Shown here: one piece after another, positions 17,056 to 24,912 of the stretch
Layout of the letters: each line of letters starts with the position of its first letter
How positions within the stretch are numbered: position 1 is the first letter of the stretch
Origin: Arthrobacter sp. NtRootA1
GTDB lineage: Bacteria; Actinomycetota; Actinomycetes; Actinomycetales; Micrococcaceae
Assembly (NCBI RefSeq): GCF_019976975.1
Contig: NZ_AP024630.1
Coordinates: 3,906,001-3,970,000, forward strand
Length of the DNA: 64,000 bases
Direction: 5' to 3'
The notes under the pieces: generated by a model
Databases searched by the model: none
What the model was told of the DNA's origin: nothing
What the model saw: the letters and a program-made list of their open reading frames with translations, nothing else
Translations under genes and position numbers: made by a program

Positions 17056-18195
17056 TTAGAGGGCTTCGCTAAGTTCCAGGGGGTCCTCCCAGACACCAAA
17101 GTCGAGTTCCATCTCGGCCTCGGTCAATTGGCAGCCCTCCAGGAGGGCGCGGATTTCCTGGGGGTCGATGTCCTCGGAGCGTCCGGTAATGGCCAGGACC
17201 GTTCCGCGGTCGCCATAGTTCGGGTGCCAGTCCAGGACGGCGTCGACGTCGGCTCCCACCTTGCCGTTGCGGGCTACGGTGGGTGCGTCCGCTAGCCAGG
17301 TCCCGGTGCTCTCAAGCCACACACGGGGACCAATTCCCTGTACCGCAATCCGCGTCTTGGCAGCCGAGGCGATCCACAGACGTCCGCGGAGCCAGTGGGT
17401 TCCGGCCGCGAGTTGGGGAAGAGCGTCACGGAAACGGCCAGGGTGCAGCGGCCGCCCCGCTTTATGGAGGACTGTCCGGAAGGAACCGGTCTCATCGTCC
17501 AAGGGCAGACGCACGACGCCGGGCCTGGTACGTGCGGCTGCTTCGGCGTCGTCGAAGCAGCCTGACCTGAAGTCATCGTCTGCACCGATTGCTGCGGCGT
17601 GTGGTGCGAGCTGGCCCAGCAGCTCCACGCCAGTGACCCATTCTTCGGATCCCAGGCGGGGATTGCCGGACAATTCTGCCCCGAGGCCGGGATGCAACAT
17701 GACAGTGTCAACGTGCCCGAACTCGCCGATCAGGAACTCGCCGCTAGTCCGGTCATCCTCCGGCATCGATGTGAAGCCGGATTCAAAAAGGGTGTGACGG
17801 TCCCAGATGTGATCGTCAAGATCCACAGGGTCCAGAGCCAGGATGGCGTTGTCCATGACGGCTGGCTGGCTGAGGCCGCGCCGGAGTTCTGCGACTGCCA
17901 TCCCTGCTGCGACGCCAGGGGGTAGGCCCAAAACCACGTGGTCGAACCCGCACGCGGCGAGGCGTTCCGCCGTCGGTACTACATCCAGCTTGACCGTGCA
18001 GCTGAGGCAGCCGTGCTCCAGAACGGTGGTTTCACGCTCAAACAACTGACCTACCCTGTATACGCGCCGCATGACCAAGGAACCATCCAGGAGGTCGTGA
18101 AGGACTACGACGGAGTTCGTGTGGGTTCGGCCAAGCCGGGCGGTGGCCGCTTCGCGGCACTGACTGTCCAGGGAGCTGACAACGGTGAGGTGCAT
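17056..18195 (-). CDS. COG0523 (CobW/ZigA-like) protein lacking the P-loop
   Basis: A 379-residue relative of the COG0523 GTPases that hand zinc to client proteins. It keeps the metal-binding region as GCLSCTVKLD (Cys63, Cys66) and an ERETTVLEHG lead-in, and has a C-terminal CobW_C-like part (LHPGRFRDAL, GRLWIAS, DWHPNYGDR). The N-terminus reads LTVVSSLDSQCREAA, where true members have GxxGxGKT, so nucleotide binding is doubtful. The ATG at 18193-18195 is chosen because a TATAAT box ends 6 nt upstream, implying leaderless translation. Zur-box control and the following zinc-free L36 gene point to a zinc-starvation role. Confidence 0.85.
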   Translation of the reverse strand: MHLTVVSSLDSQCREAATARLGRTHTNSVVVLHDLLDGSLVMRRVYRVGQLFERETTVLEHGCLSCTVKLDVVPTAERLAACGFDHVVLGLPPGVAAGMAVAELRRGLSQPAVMDNAILALDPVDLDDHIWDRHTLFESGFTSMPEDDRTSGEFLIGEFGHVDTVMLHPGLGAELSGNPRLGSEEWVTGVELLGQLAPHAAAIGADDDFRSGCFDDAEAAARTRPGVVRLPLDDETGSFRTVLHKAGRPLHPGRFRDALPQLAAGTHWLRGRLWIASAAKTRIAVQGIGPRVWLESTGTWLADAPTVARNGKVGADVDAVLDWHPNYGDRGTVLAITGRSEDIDPQEIRALLEGCQLTEAEMELDFGVWEDPLELSEAL

Positions 18196-18207
18196 GGAAA
18201 GATTATA
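18196..18207 (-). promoter_or_regulatory. Probable leaderless promoter, -10 box of the COG0523 gene
   Basis: A perfect TATAAT on the minus strand (18207 to 18202) is followed by six bases and then the ATG, so transcription would start at or next to the A of the start codon. A TTGCTA 18 bases upstream can act as -35. No ribosome site precedes the ATG. Confidence 0.65.
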
Positions 18208-18209
18208 GA

Positions 18210-18230
18210 TGCAAATCATTCTCATTAGCA
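18210..18230. promoter_or_regulatory. Zur-like operator
   Basis: A 21-bp near-palindrome on the minus strand, TGCTAATGA-GAA-TGATTTGCA, resembling the actinobacterial Zur box (TGnnAATGAnnnnCATTnnCA type). It covers the space between the -35 and -10 of the COG0523-rpmJ2 promoter, so a bound repressor would block RNA polymerase. Confidence 0.75.
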
Positions 18231-18379
18231 ATTTGTTCAGGTGTGTCACGACGCTTACCTTCAACCTGTCCGCAATCAGCCATGCTCCGCCTGCACTAGA
18301 CTTGAGCCGACCGCTGACGGCCCCGCAGCGGGTTGCGTCCAGCAGAAAGTCCAGCAGAAACAAGCAACGAGGGGACTAC

Positions 18380-19531
18380 GTGCAGATTGAGTTTGCGCCA
18401 TCCAGGCAATCGACACTGGGTGTGGAATGGGAGTTGGCGCTCGTCAATGCACGCACCGGAGAACTGGTCTCGGTCGCGAACGACGTCCTCAAGGGTGTCG
18501 CCGCGAACCACCCGGACCTCAACGAAGACGACGAACACCCCCACATCAAGCGCGAACTGCTCCTGAACACGGTGGAACTCGTTACCGGAATCTGCGAAAC
18601 GGTCAAGGAAGCCAAAGAGGACCTCAGCCGCTCCCTCGCCGCTGTCCGCGAAGTCACCGACCCCATGGGCGTGGAGGTGTTCTGCGCAGGCAGCCATCCC
18701 TTCAGCCCACCCCTGCTTCAGCCGGTCACCGACAAGGAGCGCTACGCCAAGCTGATCGAGCGGACCCAATGGTGGGGACGCCAAATGGTCATCTATGGTG
18801 TCCACGTCCACGTGGGCATCGATCGCCGGGACAAAGTACTCCCCATCCTGGACGGCCTGGTCAACTACTTCCCGCACTTCCAGGCACTGTCCGCTTCCAG
18901 CCCCTTCTGGGCCGGCGAAGAAACCGGCTACGCATCCCAGCGGGCCCTCATGTTCCAACAGCTCCCCACCGCTGGCCTGCCGTTCCAGTTCGAAACCTGG
19001 GAAGCATACGAGTCCTACGTCCAGGACATGTTCACCACAGGTGTCATCGACGCCATCTCTGAAATCCGCTGGGACATCCGGCCTGTTTCCAACCTGGGCA
19101 CTATCGAGATGCGCATCTGCGATGGCCTCGCCACCCTTGAGGAAGTGGGCGCGATTGCCGCACTGACGCAGTGTCTCGTGGACGAGTTCTCCTCCATCCT
19201 CGACGCCGGCGGCAGCATCCCCACCATGCCGCCTTGGCACGTCCAGGAAAACAAGTGGCGTGCCGCCCGCTATGGCATGGAAGCCATCATCATTCTGGAT
19301 GCCAAAGGCAACGAGCAGTTGGTCACCGAGCACCTCGCAGAAACCGTCGCACGCTTGGAACCCGTGGCAGCCAAGCTCGGGTGCTCCGAGGAACTGGCCG
19401 ACGTCATGAAGATCATCGAACGCGGCGCCAGCTACCAACGCCAGCGCCGAGTGGCCGCCGAACACAACGGGGACCTGCAAGCCGTGGTCATGGACCTCGT
19501 GCAACAGATGCGCAAAGGCCCCGACGCATAA
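18380..19531 (+). CDS. YbdK-type carboxylate-amine ligase (glutamate-cysteine ligase 2 family)
   Basis: A 383-residue ATP-dependent ligase of the GCS2 superfamily. The start QIEFAPSRQSTLGVEWELAL, the HPHIKRELLLNTVELVTGI block, HVHVGIDRRD and the late SNLGTIEMRICDG are the family hallmarks. Members have weak glutamate-cysteine ligase activity in vitro; because this organism makes mycothiol, the physiological reaction is probably different. GTG at 18380-18382 is chosen for its upstream GAGGGGA at good spacing and the family's conserved opening. It is divergent from the COG0523 gene and converges with tsaD. Confidence 0.88.
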   Translation: MQIEFAPSRQSTLGVEWELALVNARTGELVSVANDVLKGVAANHPDLNEDDEHPHIKRELLLNTVELVTGICETVKEAKEDLSRSLAAVREVTDPMGVEVFCAGSHPFSPPLLQPVTDKERYAKLIERTQWWGRQMVIYGVHVHVGIDRRDKVLPILDGLVNYFPHFQALSASSPFWAGEETGYASQRALMFQQLPTAGLPFQFETWEAYESYVQDMFTTGVIDAISEIRWDIRPVSNLGTIEMRICDGLATLEEVGAIAALTQCLVDEFSSILDAGGSIPTMPPWHVQENKWRAARYGMEAIIILDAKGNEQLVTEHLAETVARLEPVAAKLGCSEELADVMKIIERGASYQRQRRVAAEHNGDLQAVVMDLVQQMRKGPDA

Positions 19532-19541
19532 TTGAGTGGAG

Positions 19542-20657
19542 CTACGCAGCCACCGACACCGTGGTGACAGGCATAGAGGAATCCGGCGCGAACGCTATTC
19601 CGCTGGGCCCGATTCCGGCCATGATCAGTTGAGCACCAAGGGCTGCCACCATGGCACCGTTGTCCGTGCAGAGATCCAGCGGCGGCACGTGCAGCTTGAT
19701 GCCCGCTGACACGCACCGTTGACCGGTCAATTCACGCAGCCGCGAGTTGGCAGCAACGCCTCCACCAAGGAGCACGTCAGTAATCCCGTGCTCCTTGCAG
19801 GCCAAGACCGCCTTTGAACTGATGACGTCCACCACGGCTTCCTGGAATGCCGCGGCGATATCAGCTACAGGTGCTTCCTCACCGCGGGCTTCGAATTGCT
19901 CCACGCATCTGGCCACCGCGGTTTTCAGGCCGCTGAAGGACCAGTCGTAGCGGTGCGGTCCCTTTTCCTCCGCGGTGCCCATGTATTTGGGCTGCGTGAG
20001 GCCGCGCGGAAAGCGGATGGACTTGGGATTGCCCTGGCGCGCGAGTTTGTCGATGGCCGGACCACCCGGGTAGCCAAGGCCCAGAATCCGGGCAACTTTG
20101 TCGTAGGCTTCACCGGCGGCGTCATCGATGGTGGACCCCAGGAGTTCCACGTCATCTGTGATGCTGCGGATACGGAGGATCTCCGTGTGGCCACCGGAAA
20201 CCAGAAGTGCACCGAGGTTCTGCGGCAACTGGCCGGCGGCAGCACCGGCGTCAGGCTTTGAATCCAGCAGCCCCACGCCAACATGCGCTACGAGGTGATT
20301 GATCGCGTAGAGCGGCTTGCCCGTAGCGACGGCCAGTGCCTTCGCGGCGCAGACACCAACCATTAGGGCGCCCGCCAGGCCGGGGCCGGAGGTGACAGCA
20401 ATGGCATCGACGTCCTCCAGGGTCACTCCCGCCTCATGCAGCGCTTCCTGGAGCGTGGGGACAAAGGCATCCAGATGGGCGCGCGAAGCGATCTCGGGGA
20501 TGACGCCGCCAAAGCGCACGTGCTCGTCCATGGAGGAAGACACCGTGTTGGTCAGCAGCGTTGTACCGCGCACGATTCCGACGCCGGTTTCGTCGCAGGA
20601 CGATTCGATGCCCAGCACCAAAGGCTGCTTCGGCTGTTCGGGATAAGGGCCGCTCAC
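19542..20657 (-). CDS. tsaD: tRNA t6A threonylcarbamoyltransferase TsaD
   Basis: Transfers the threonylcarbamoyl group from TC-AMP to A37 of ANN-decoding tRNAs, acting with TsaB and TsaE. The 371-residue product opens LGIESSCDETGVGIV, has SRAHLDAFVPTL, the metal-binding HLVAH, LLVSGGHTEI and a late LGGGVAANSRLR, all diagnostic of the Kae1/TsaD ASKHA fold. The start codon GTG (20655-20657) overlaps the rimI stop as GTGA. Last gene of the alr-tsaE-tsaB-rimI-tsaD unit. Confidence 0.96.
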   Translation of the reverse strand: MSGPYPEQPKQPLVLGIESSCDETGVGIVRGTTLLTNTVSSSMDEHVRFGGVIPEIASRAHLDAFVPTLQEALHEAGVTLEDVDAIAVTSGPGLAGALMVGVCAAKALAVATGKPLYAINHLVAHVGVGLLDSKPDAGAAAGQLPQNLGALLVSGGHTEILRIRSITDDVELLGSTIDDAAGEAYDKVARILGLGYPGGPAIDKLARQGNPKSIRFPRGLTQPKYMGTAEEKGPHRYDWSFSGLKTAVARCVEQFEARGEEAPVADIAAAFQEAVVDVISSKAVLACKEHGITDVLLGGGVAANSRLRELTGQRCVSAGIKLHVPPLDLCTDNGAMVAALGAQLIMAGIGPSGIAFAPDSSMPVTTVSVAA

Positions 20658-21157
20658 GCGTTGGCTCCTTCTGTGGAATGTGGCTCGGTGAGGGGCAGGC
20701 GCATGATCAACGCGTCCGTCCCATCCCGGTAGTACCGGGGACGGACGTGGATCTGTTCGAATCCGAAGCGAAGATACAACTGCTGTGCACGGGGGTTGTC
20801 CGCGCGCACCTCCAGGAGGACGTCCGCCGCGCGACGCCGCCGGGCCTCTTCAATCAGTTCGGTCAGGATGGCCGAACCAATGCCTTTGCCTTCAAATTCG
20901 GGAACGACGGCGATCGTCTGGACGTCCGCGATCGGCTCGATGCACATCAAGCCGGCGTATGCCACGATCTGGCCCTCAACCTCGGCCACCACATAGCGGC
21001 GTGTTTCGGGCTGGGACAACTCGTCGAAGAACATCTGCAGGGGCCAGGCATCCACGGGGAACAGTCGACGTTCCAAGGCTTCCACGGCCGGGACATCAGC
21101 CTCGGTCATGTCCCGCAGCGAAACTCCTGCGAGCTCAAGTTTGGGTGAAAGTTTCAT
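20654..21157 (-). CDS. rimI: Ribosomal-protein-alanine N-acetyltransferase RimI
   Basis: A 167-residue GNAT enzyme that acetylates the N-terminal alanine of S18 and related proteins. The acetyl-CoA loop is VVPEFEGKGIGSAIL, and a C-terminal NPRAQQLYLRFGFEQIHVRPRYY segment is typical of RimI (Glu and Tyr catalytic positions). The ATG at 21155-21157 is chosen over one 8 codons upstream because AAAGGGGAACG directly precedes it. It sits between tsaB and tsaD, its usual location, and its stop overlaps the tsaD start. Confidence 0.92.
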   Translation of the reverse strand: MKLSPKLELAGVSLRDMTEADVPAVEALERRLFPVDAWPLQMFFDELSQPETRRYVVAEVEGQIVAYAGLMCIEPIADVQTIAVVPEFEGKGIGSAILTELIEEARRRRAADVLLEVRADNPRAQQLYLRFGFEQIHVRPRYYRDGTDALIMRLPLTEPHSTEGANA

Positions 21158-21170
21158 CGTTCCCCTTTCA

Positions 21171-21842
21171 TCACAGGGCACGCTTCCTGGGACCCGGTAC
21201 CTGTGCGTCCGATTCGCGCAGGTACAAGGGCGTGGAATCCAAGAGCTCCTGCCCTGCAGTCAACCGAGCAAGCGCCACCTGGCCAAGGGAGGCCGCGTCC
21301 GGTTGGGTCTCGGCAAAGTCTTCGTCAGCACGGAGGACGTCGGCGTACAGGCCAGCGCCGGCTCCGAACACTGGAAGGTCCGGCAAGTCCGAGGCGAAAC
21401 CCACATGCGGTCCGTCGATGAGCTGGGGAAGCTGGCCCTCCTCCAGGACGTACCGTGCCCAGTAGACCTCTTTGCGCCGGGCGTCAGTGGCCACCAGGAA
21501 TTCGGAAACAGCGGCAGTGGACTCCGCTACTTCAAGGGCAATCGCGTCAAGGCTCATCAGGCCATAGAGCGGTTTGTTCCAGACGAAAGCCAGGGTGCGT
21601 GCGGTTGCAATACCCGAACGCAGCCCGGTAAAGGGTCCGGGGCCCACGCCCGTGACGATCACATCGATATCCGCGCCGGTAACGCCTGCTCCAGCCAGGA
21701 GCTTCTCGATGCCGGGTGCAAGGACTTCGGCATGGCTTCGTGTGTCCTCAGTGGAGAAGGAATCCACCACGCCTTCCATGGCAACATCCGAAATGAGCGC
21801 AGCGCTGGCGACTGCGGAGGTGTCGATGGCCAGGATGAGCAT
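21171..21842 (-). CDS. tsaB: tRNA t6A biosynthesis protein TsaB
   Basis: A 223-residue catalytically inactive TsaD paralogue that dimerises with TsaD. It opens MLILAIDTSAVASAALIS and contains GVGPGPFTGLRSGIATARTL, the best-conserved TsaB segment. The ATG overlaps the last base of the tsaE stop codon, so the two are translationally coupled; rimI follows after 13 nt. Confidence 0.95.
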   Translation of the reverse strand: MLILAIDTSAVASAALISDVAMEGVVDSFSTEDTRSHAEVLAPGIEKLLAGAGVTGADIDVIVTGVGPGPFTGLRSGIATARTLAFVWNKPLYGLMSLDAIALEVAESTAAVSEFLVATDARRKEVYWARYVLEEGQLPQLIDGPHVGFASDLPDLPVFGAGAGLYADVLRADEDFAETQPDAASLGQVALARLTAGQELLDSTPLYLRESDAQVPGPRKRAL

Positions 21843-22453
21843 CAGTGGCCTCCCTCGGAGATCGTGTTTTCAAGAAGCTTCGGTGCCTCGGCCCAGCGTG
21901 GGCCAAAACCGCGGAAAACGATGGTGCGGGGTTCGTCGTCGTCATCGGTGTCAAAGTCCAGGACCGTGCCGCTGTCGGCGACATCGGCGGCCGGCACAGC
22001 GCCTCCGCTACCCACAGACCGGTGAAGATCCACTTCCAGGCGGCTGTCCGAGAGGTGCTCCACCCGGTCCCTCCCCCACTCCACCACGGTTACGGACGTG
22101 TCCATGGTGTTCTCAAGATCAATGTCATCGATCTCAGCAGCTGATTCCAGCCTGTAGGCGTCGACGTGGACCAGGTCCGGGCCACCGGGACGCGGGCCCT
22201 CCGGAAGGTTGGGATGAATGCGAACCAGCACGAACGTAGGAGAGATGATCCCGGCACGTACGCCCAAGCCCTCGCCCAGCCCCTGCGTGAACGTCGTTTT
22301 ACCCGCGCCCAACTCTCCGGTCAGGACAAGGAGGTCCCCCGCCTCAAGTACCCCGCCGAGTGCTGCGCCGAGCGCGTGGGTTTGTTCCGCCGTCGTGACA
22401 TTCAGCCTGCGTTCCCATACCGGTTGGCTTGGTTCGTTCAGTGGTTCGTTCAC
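21842..22453 (-). CDS. tsaE: tRNA t6A biosynthesis ATPase TsaE
   Basis: ATPase needed to recycle the TsaBD complex. Walker A GELGAGKT lies at residues 46-53, followed by ISPTFVLV and HVDAYRLES, the switch regions of the family. At 203 residues it is ~50 longer than E. coli TsaE because of an extended C-terminus ending WAEAPKLLENTISEGGH. Its GTG start overlaps the alr stop codon as GTGA. Confidence 0.93.
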   Translation of the reverse strand: MNEPLNEPSQPVWERRLNVTTAEQTHALGAALGGVLEAGDLLVLTGELGAGKTTFTQGLGEGLGVRAGIISPTFVLVRIHPNLPEGPRPGGPDLVHVDAYRLESAAEIDDIDLENTMDTSVTVVEWGRDRVEHLSDSRLEVDLHRSVGSGGAVPAADVADSGTVLDFDTDDDDEPRTIVFRGFGPRWAEAPKLLENTISEGGH

Positions 22454-23721
22454 AGGGTCGCCGATTCCGATGCTGCGCGGGTCCCTTGGTGTACCTCAGG
22501 CTTTGCCGAAGCCTCGTTGACCGCCGGAGCCTCGTTGATGTAGCTGCGGGGCACCCGCGGGCTAATGCGGGTGACGATCTCATAGTTGATGGTTCCCGCT
22601 GCGGCCGCCCAGTCATCCGCGGTGGGGCCCCCATCGGCGCCGTCGCCGAACATGACGGCTTCGCTGCCCTTGAGTTCGGCCGCTTCTTCAGGGGTGAGCG
22701 GTCCAAGGTCAATCACCATCTGGTCCATCGCGATCTGGCCCACCACAGGGTAGGTGACGCCGTTGACACGAACTGGACCGCCCGTGGCAACGCGCGGGAC
22801 GCCATCGGCGTAGCCCAAGGGAATCAGGCCAAGCGTGCTCTCCTGGCTGGTGTGGTACTTCAGGCCGTAGGAAACGCCTTGCCCCTCCGGCACCTTTTTG
22901 CAGTTGGAGAGGAGCGCGCGGACGGTCATGGCGGCGTGCAGGCCAAGTTCGGCCGAGGTAACCCCTTCGAAGGGCGACAACCCGTAGATGCCGAGCCCGA
23001 CGCGGATGAGGTCGAAGTGCGAATCCGGCCGGGACAGGGCGGCGGGAGTGTTGGCGATGTGCCTGACCTCGGTATCGACGCCTGCATCCTCAGCGATGGC
23101 GAGTGCCTCACGGAAAACCGCCAATTGTTGGTCCGTTTCGGGCCGGTGCGGCTCGTCGGCCACGGCAAGGTGGGAGAAAATGCCAACGACGCGAAGCAGG
23201 CCTTCGTCCTGGTATTCCATGGCCTGCCCCACCAACTGGTCCCAGTCGGCGATCGTGCAGCCATTGCGGCCCAGCCCGGTATCCACCTTCAGATGGACAC
23301 GAGCGGGGCGCTCCTGTTCGCGGGCAGCCGCCACCACGGCATCCAGCTCCCAACCGGAAATCCCGACGTCGATGCCCGCGGCAACTGCGGCTTGGAAGTT
23401 GCTCTCACGGGTGTGCAGCCAGGCCAACAAGGGTGCCTCAATGCCAGCGGCACGCAAGGCGAGCGCCTCAGAAATGTGGGCGACTCCGAGCCAGGCCGCT
23501 CCGGCGTCGAGGGCTGCACGTGCAACCTGAACCACGCCATGGCCATACGCGTCAGCCTTCACCACAGCCATCACGGAGGCCGGGGAGGCGATCGCCACAA
23601 ACTGACGAACGTTGTGCCGCACGGCCTCAAGATCGATCACGGCGGAACGCTCGAGCACCGCTGACTTTGCTATGGAGGTCTTGGACCCGATCCCGATATC
23701 TGCAGCTGCTTCGTAAGTCAC
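22450..23721 (-). CDS. alr: Alanine racemase
   Basis: PLP enzyme making D-alanine for peptidoglycan. The pyridoxal Lys is Lys55 in VVKADAYGHG. The C-terminal beta domain carries LIPLGYADGVPR and VGQIAMDQMVIDLG. The product is 423 residues with a ~20-residue N-terminal extension before the conserved AVIDLEAVRHN. It starts at GTG (23719-23721); an internal start just before the conserved core cannot be excluded. A short CTAGA-GAT-TCTAG palindrome lies at 23723-23735. First gene of the alr-tsa operon. Confidence 0.95.
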   Translation of the reverse strand: MTYEAAADIGIGSKTSIAKSAVLERSAVIDLEAVRHNVRQFVAIASPASVMAVVKADAYGHGVVQVARAALDAGAAWLGVAHISEALALRAAGIEAPLLAWLHTRESNFQAAVAAGIDVGISGWELDAVVAAAREQERPARVHLKVDTGLGRNGCTIADWDQLVGQAMEYQDEGLLRVVGIFSHLAVADEPHRPETDQQLAVFREALAIAEDAGVDTEVRHIANTPAALSRPDSHFDLIRVGLGIYGLSPFEGVTSAELGLHAAMTVRALLSNCKKVPEGQGVSYGLKYHTSQESTLGLIPLGYADGVPRVATGGPVRVNGVTYPVVGQIAMDQMVIDLGPLTPEEAAELKGSEAVMFGDGADGGPTADDWAAAAGTINYEIVTRISPRVPRSYINEAPAVNEASAKPEVHQGTRAASESATL

Positions 23722-23749
23722 CCTAGAGATTCTAGTGGTGCCGGGGAAC

Positions 23750-23766
23750 GGGGGTTCAATTCCCCC
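23750..23766 (+). other. Isolated tRNA T-arm-like sequence
   Basis: GGGGG-TTCAATT-CCCCC is a five-base-pair stem with a seven-base loop that fits T54 T55 C56 A57 A58 ... C61 of a tRNA T-arm. Seven bases that could be a 3' acceptor strand (GCTCCTA) follow, but no matching 5' acceptor, D-arm or anticodon arm precedes it; the alr gene occupies that space. It may be a tRNA 3'-end remnant or chance. Confidence 0.35.
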
Positions 23767-23771
23767 CGCTC

Positions 23772-24866
23772 CTACTGGGCATCGGACAAGTGCGCGATCG
23801 TGGCGCGGGCGCGTCGTTGGGCTTCGGCGGGGATGTCCTTCACGATCGGCTCAAGGAAAGCGAAACGCCGCAACCACTGGCTCGATTGGCGTTCCTTGCG
23901 GGCGTTGGCACGCTGCCACCAGTCCGCGATGTCGCCCCAGCCAGGGGCGGCGAGGGACCCGCCCACCTGTTGTACGGCCAGCGAGGCACAGAGGTTCGCG
24001 AACCGCAGGCGGTCCCCCAATCTCCATCCCGCCAGGCACCCCACAATGAAGGCCGCCCCGAAACAATCGCCGGCGCCGGTCGGATCGTATGCAGACACGG
24101 GCAGCGATGGCACCCATTCCTCTTCACCCGTCTCCGAGTCCACGGCCATGGCGCCCTGCGCGCCCAACGTCACCACAGCCACTGGAACGCGATCTGCCAA
24201 GGAATAGAGCGCCGCCCACGGATCGGTCTTGCCCGTGAACGCCATGGCTTCCGGCGCGTTGGGCAGGAAAGCATAAAAGTGTTCCAGCTGGTCCAACCTG
24301 CGTTGTGACCACTCTCCGCTGGGGTCCCAGCCCACCACGCCGAAAAGCTTCGTTCCCGCGGTCTTCGCCGCCAGCATCCACGGTTCCAACTCCTCGCCCA
24401 GGTCCGCGACGGCCGCGAGCGCCTTGGGTGGTTGCCCGATCAGGTCCGAGGCCTTGATCGGCGCCGGGTGCCCGTGGGTGACCATGGATCGATCCTGGTT
24501 CACGCACATGGACACCGTTACCGGCGAGTGCCAGCCAGGGACGCGACGCGACAGGGACAAGTCCACATGCTCCTGGCTTTCAAGGATCTGCCAGTTGTAA
24601 TCCCCGTAACCGTCGTCGCCAAAGGCCGCTGCCAAGTTGGTCCTCAGGCCAAGCCGTGCCGCGGCGATCGCTTGGTTGGCAACCCCGCCCGGGCAGCTGC
24701 CCATGCCTTCGCTCCACACTTCAGTGCCGGGCTCGGGAGAGTGCGGGAGTCCGGTGAAAATGATGTCCTGGAAGACCGTTCCTGCCAGGAGAAGGTCGCA
24801 TTGGCCGTCGCCCTCCGTACGCACGGCGGCAAGGGGATCAAAACGTCGCTGGGGCATTGCGTCCAT
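23772..24866 (-). CDS. PfkB-family carbohydrate kinase
   Basis: A 364-residue ribokinase-like sugar kinase. The substrate-side glycines are in PGGVANQAIAAARLG and the catalytic base is in DPTGAGDCFGAAFI. The phosphorylated sugar cannot be identified. The ATG at 24864-24866 is preferred, though the ribosome site is weak and an ATG 3 codons later is possible; longer starts would overlap the divergent GH4 gene. The pairing with a phospho-beta-glucosidase, 46 bp apart and divergent, suggests linked use of the same carbohydrate. Confidence 0.85.
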   Translation of the reverse strand: MDAMPQRRFDPLAAVRTEGDGQCDLLLAGTVFQDIIFTGLPHSPEPGTEVWSEGMGSCPGGVANQAIAAARLGLRTNLAAAFGDDGYGDYNWQILESQEHVDLSLSRRVPGWHSPVTVSMCVNQDRSMVTHGHPAPIKASDLIGQPPKALAAVADLGEELEPWMLAAKTAGTKLFGVVGWDPSGEWSQRRLDQLEHFYAFLPNAPEAMAFTGKTDPWAALYSLADRVPVAVVTLGAQGAMAVDSETGEEEWVPSLPVSAYDPTGAGDCFGAAFIVGCLAGWRLGDRLRFANLCASLAVQQVGGSLAAPGWGDIADWWQRANARKERQSSQWLRRFAFLEPIVKDIPAEAQRRARATIAHLSDAQ

Positions 24867-24912
24867 GCACGGCACACTACGCTGCGCCTTCCGGGCTGCA
24901 TAGACTCGGATC

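Noticed and set aside
18296..19504. 402-codon frame opposite the YbdK ligase gene
   Set aside because: Antisense to a well-conserved gene, with His/Asp/Val-rich sequence typical of a mirror frame.
23690..23775. Intact tRNA gene around the T-arm sequence
   Set aside because: No 5' acceptor strand, D-arm or anticodon arm can be placed within 75 bases upstream, where alr coding sequence lies.
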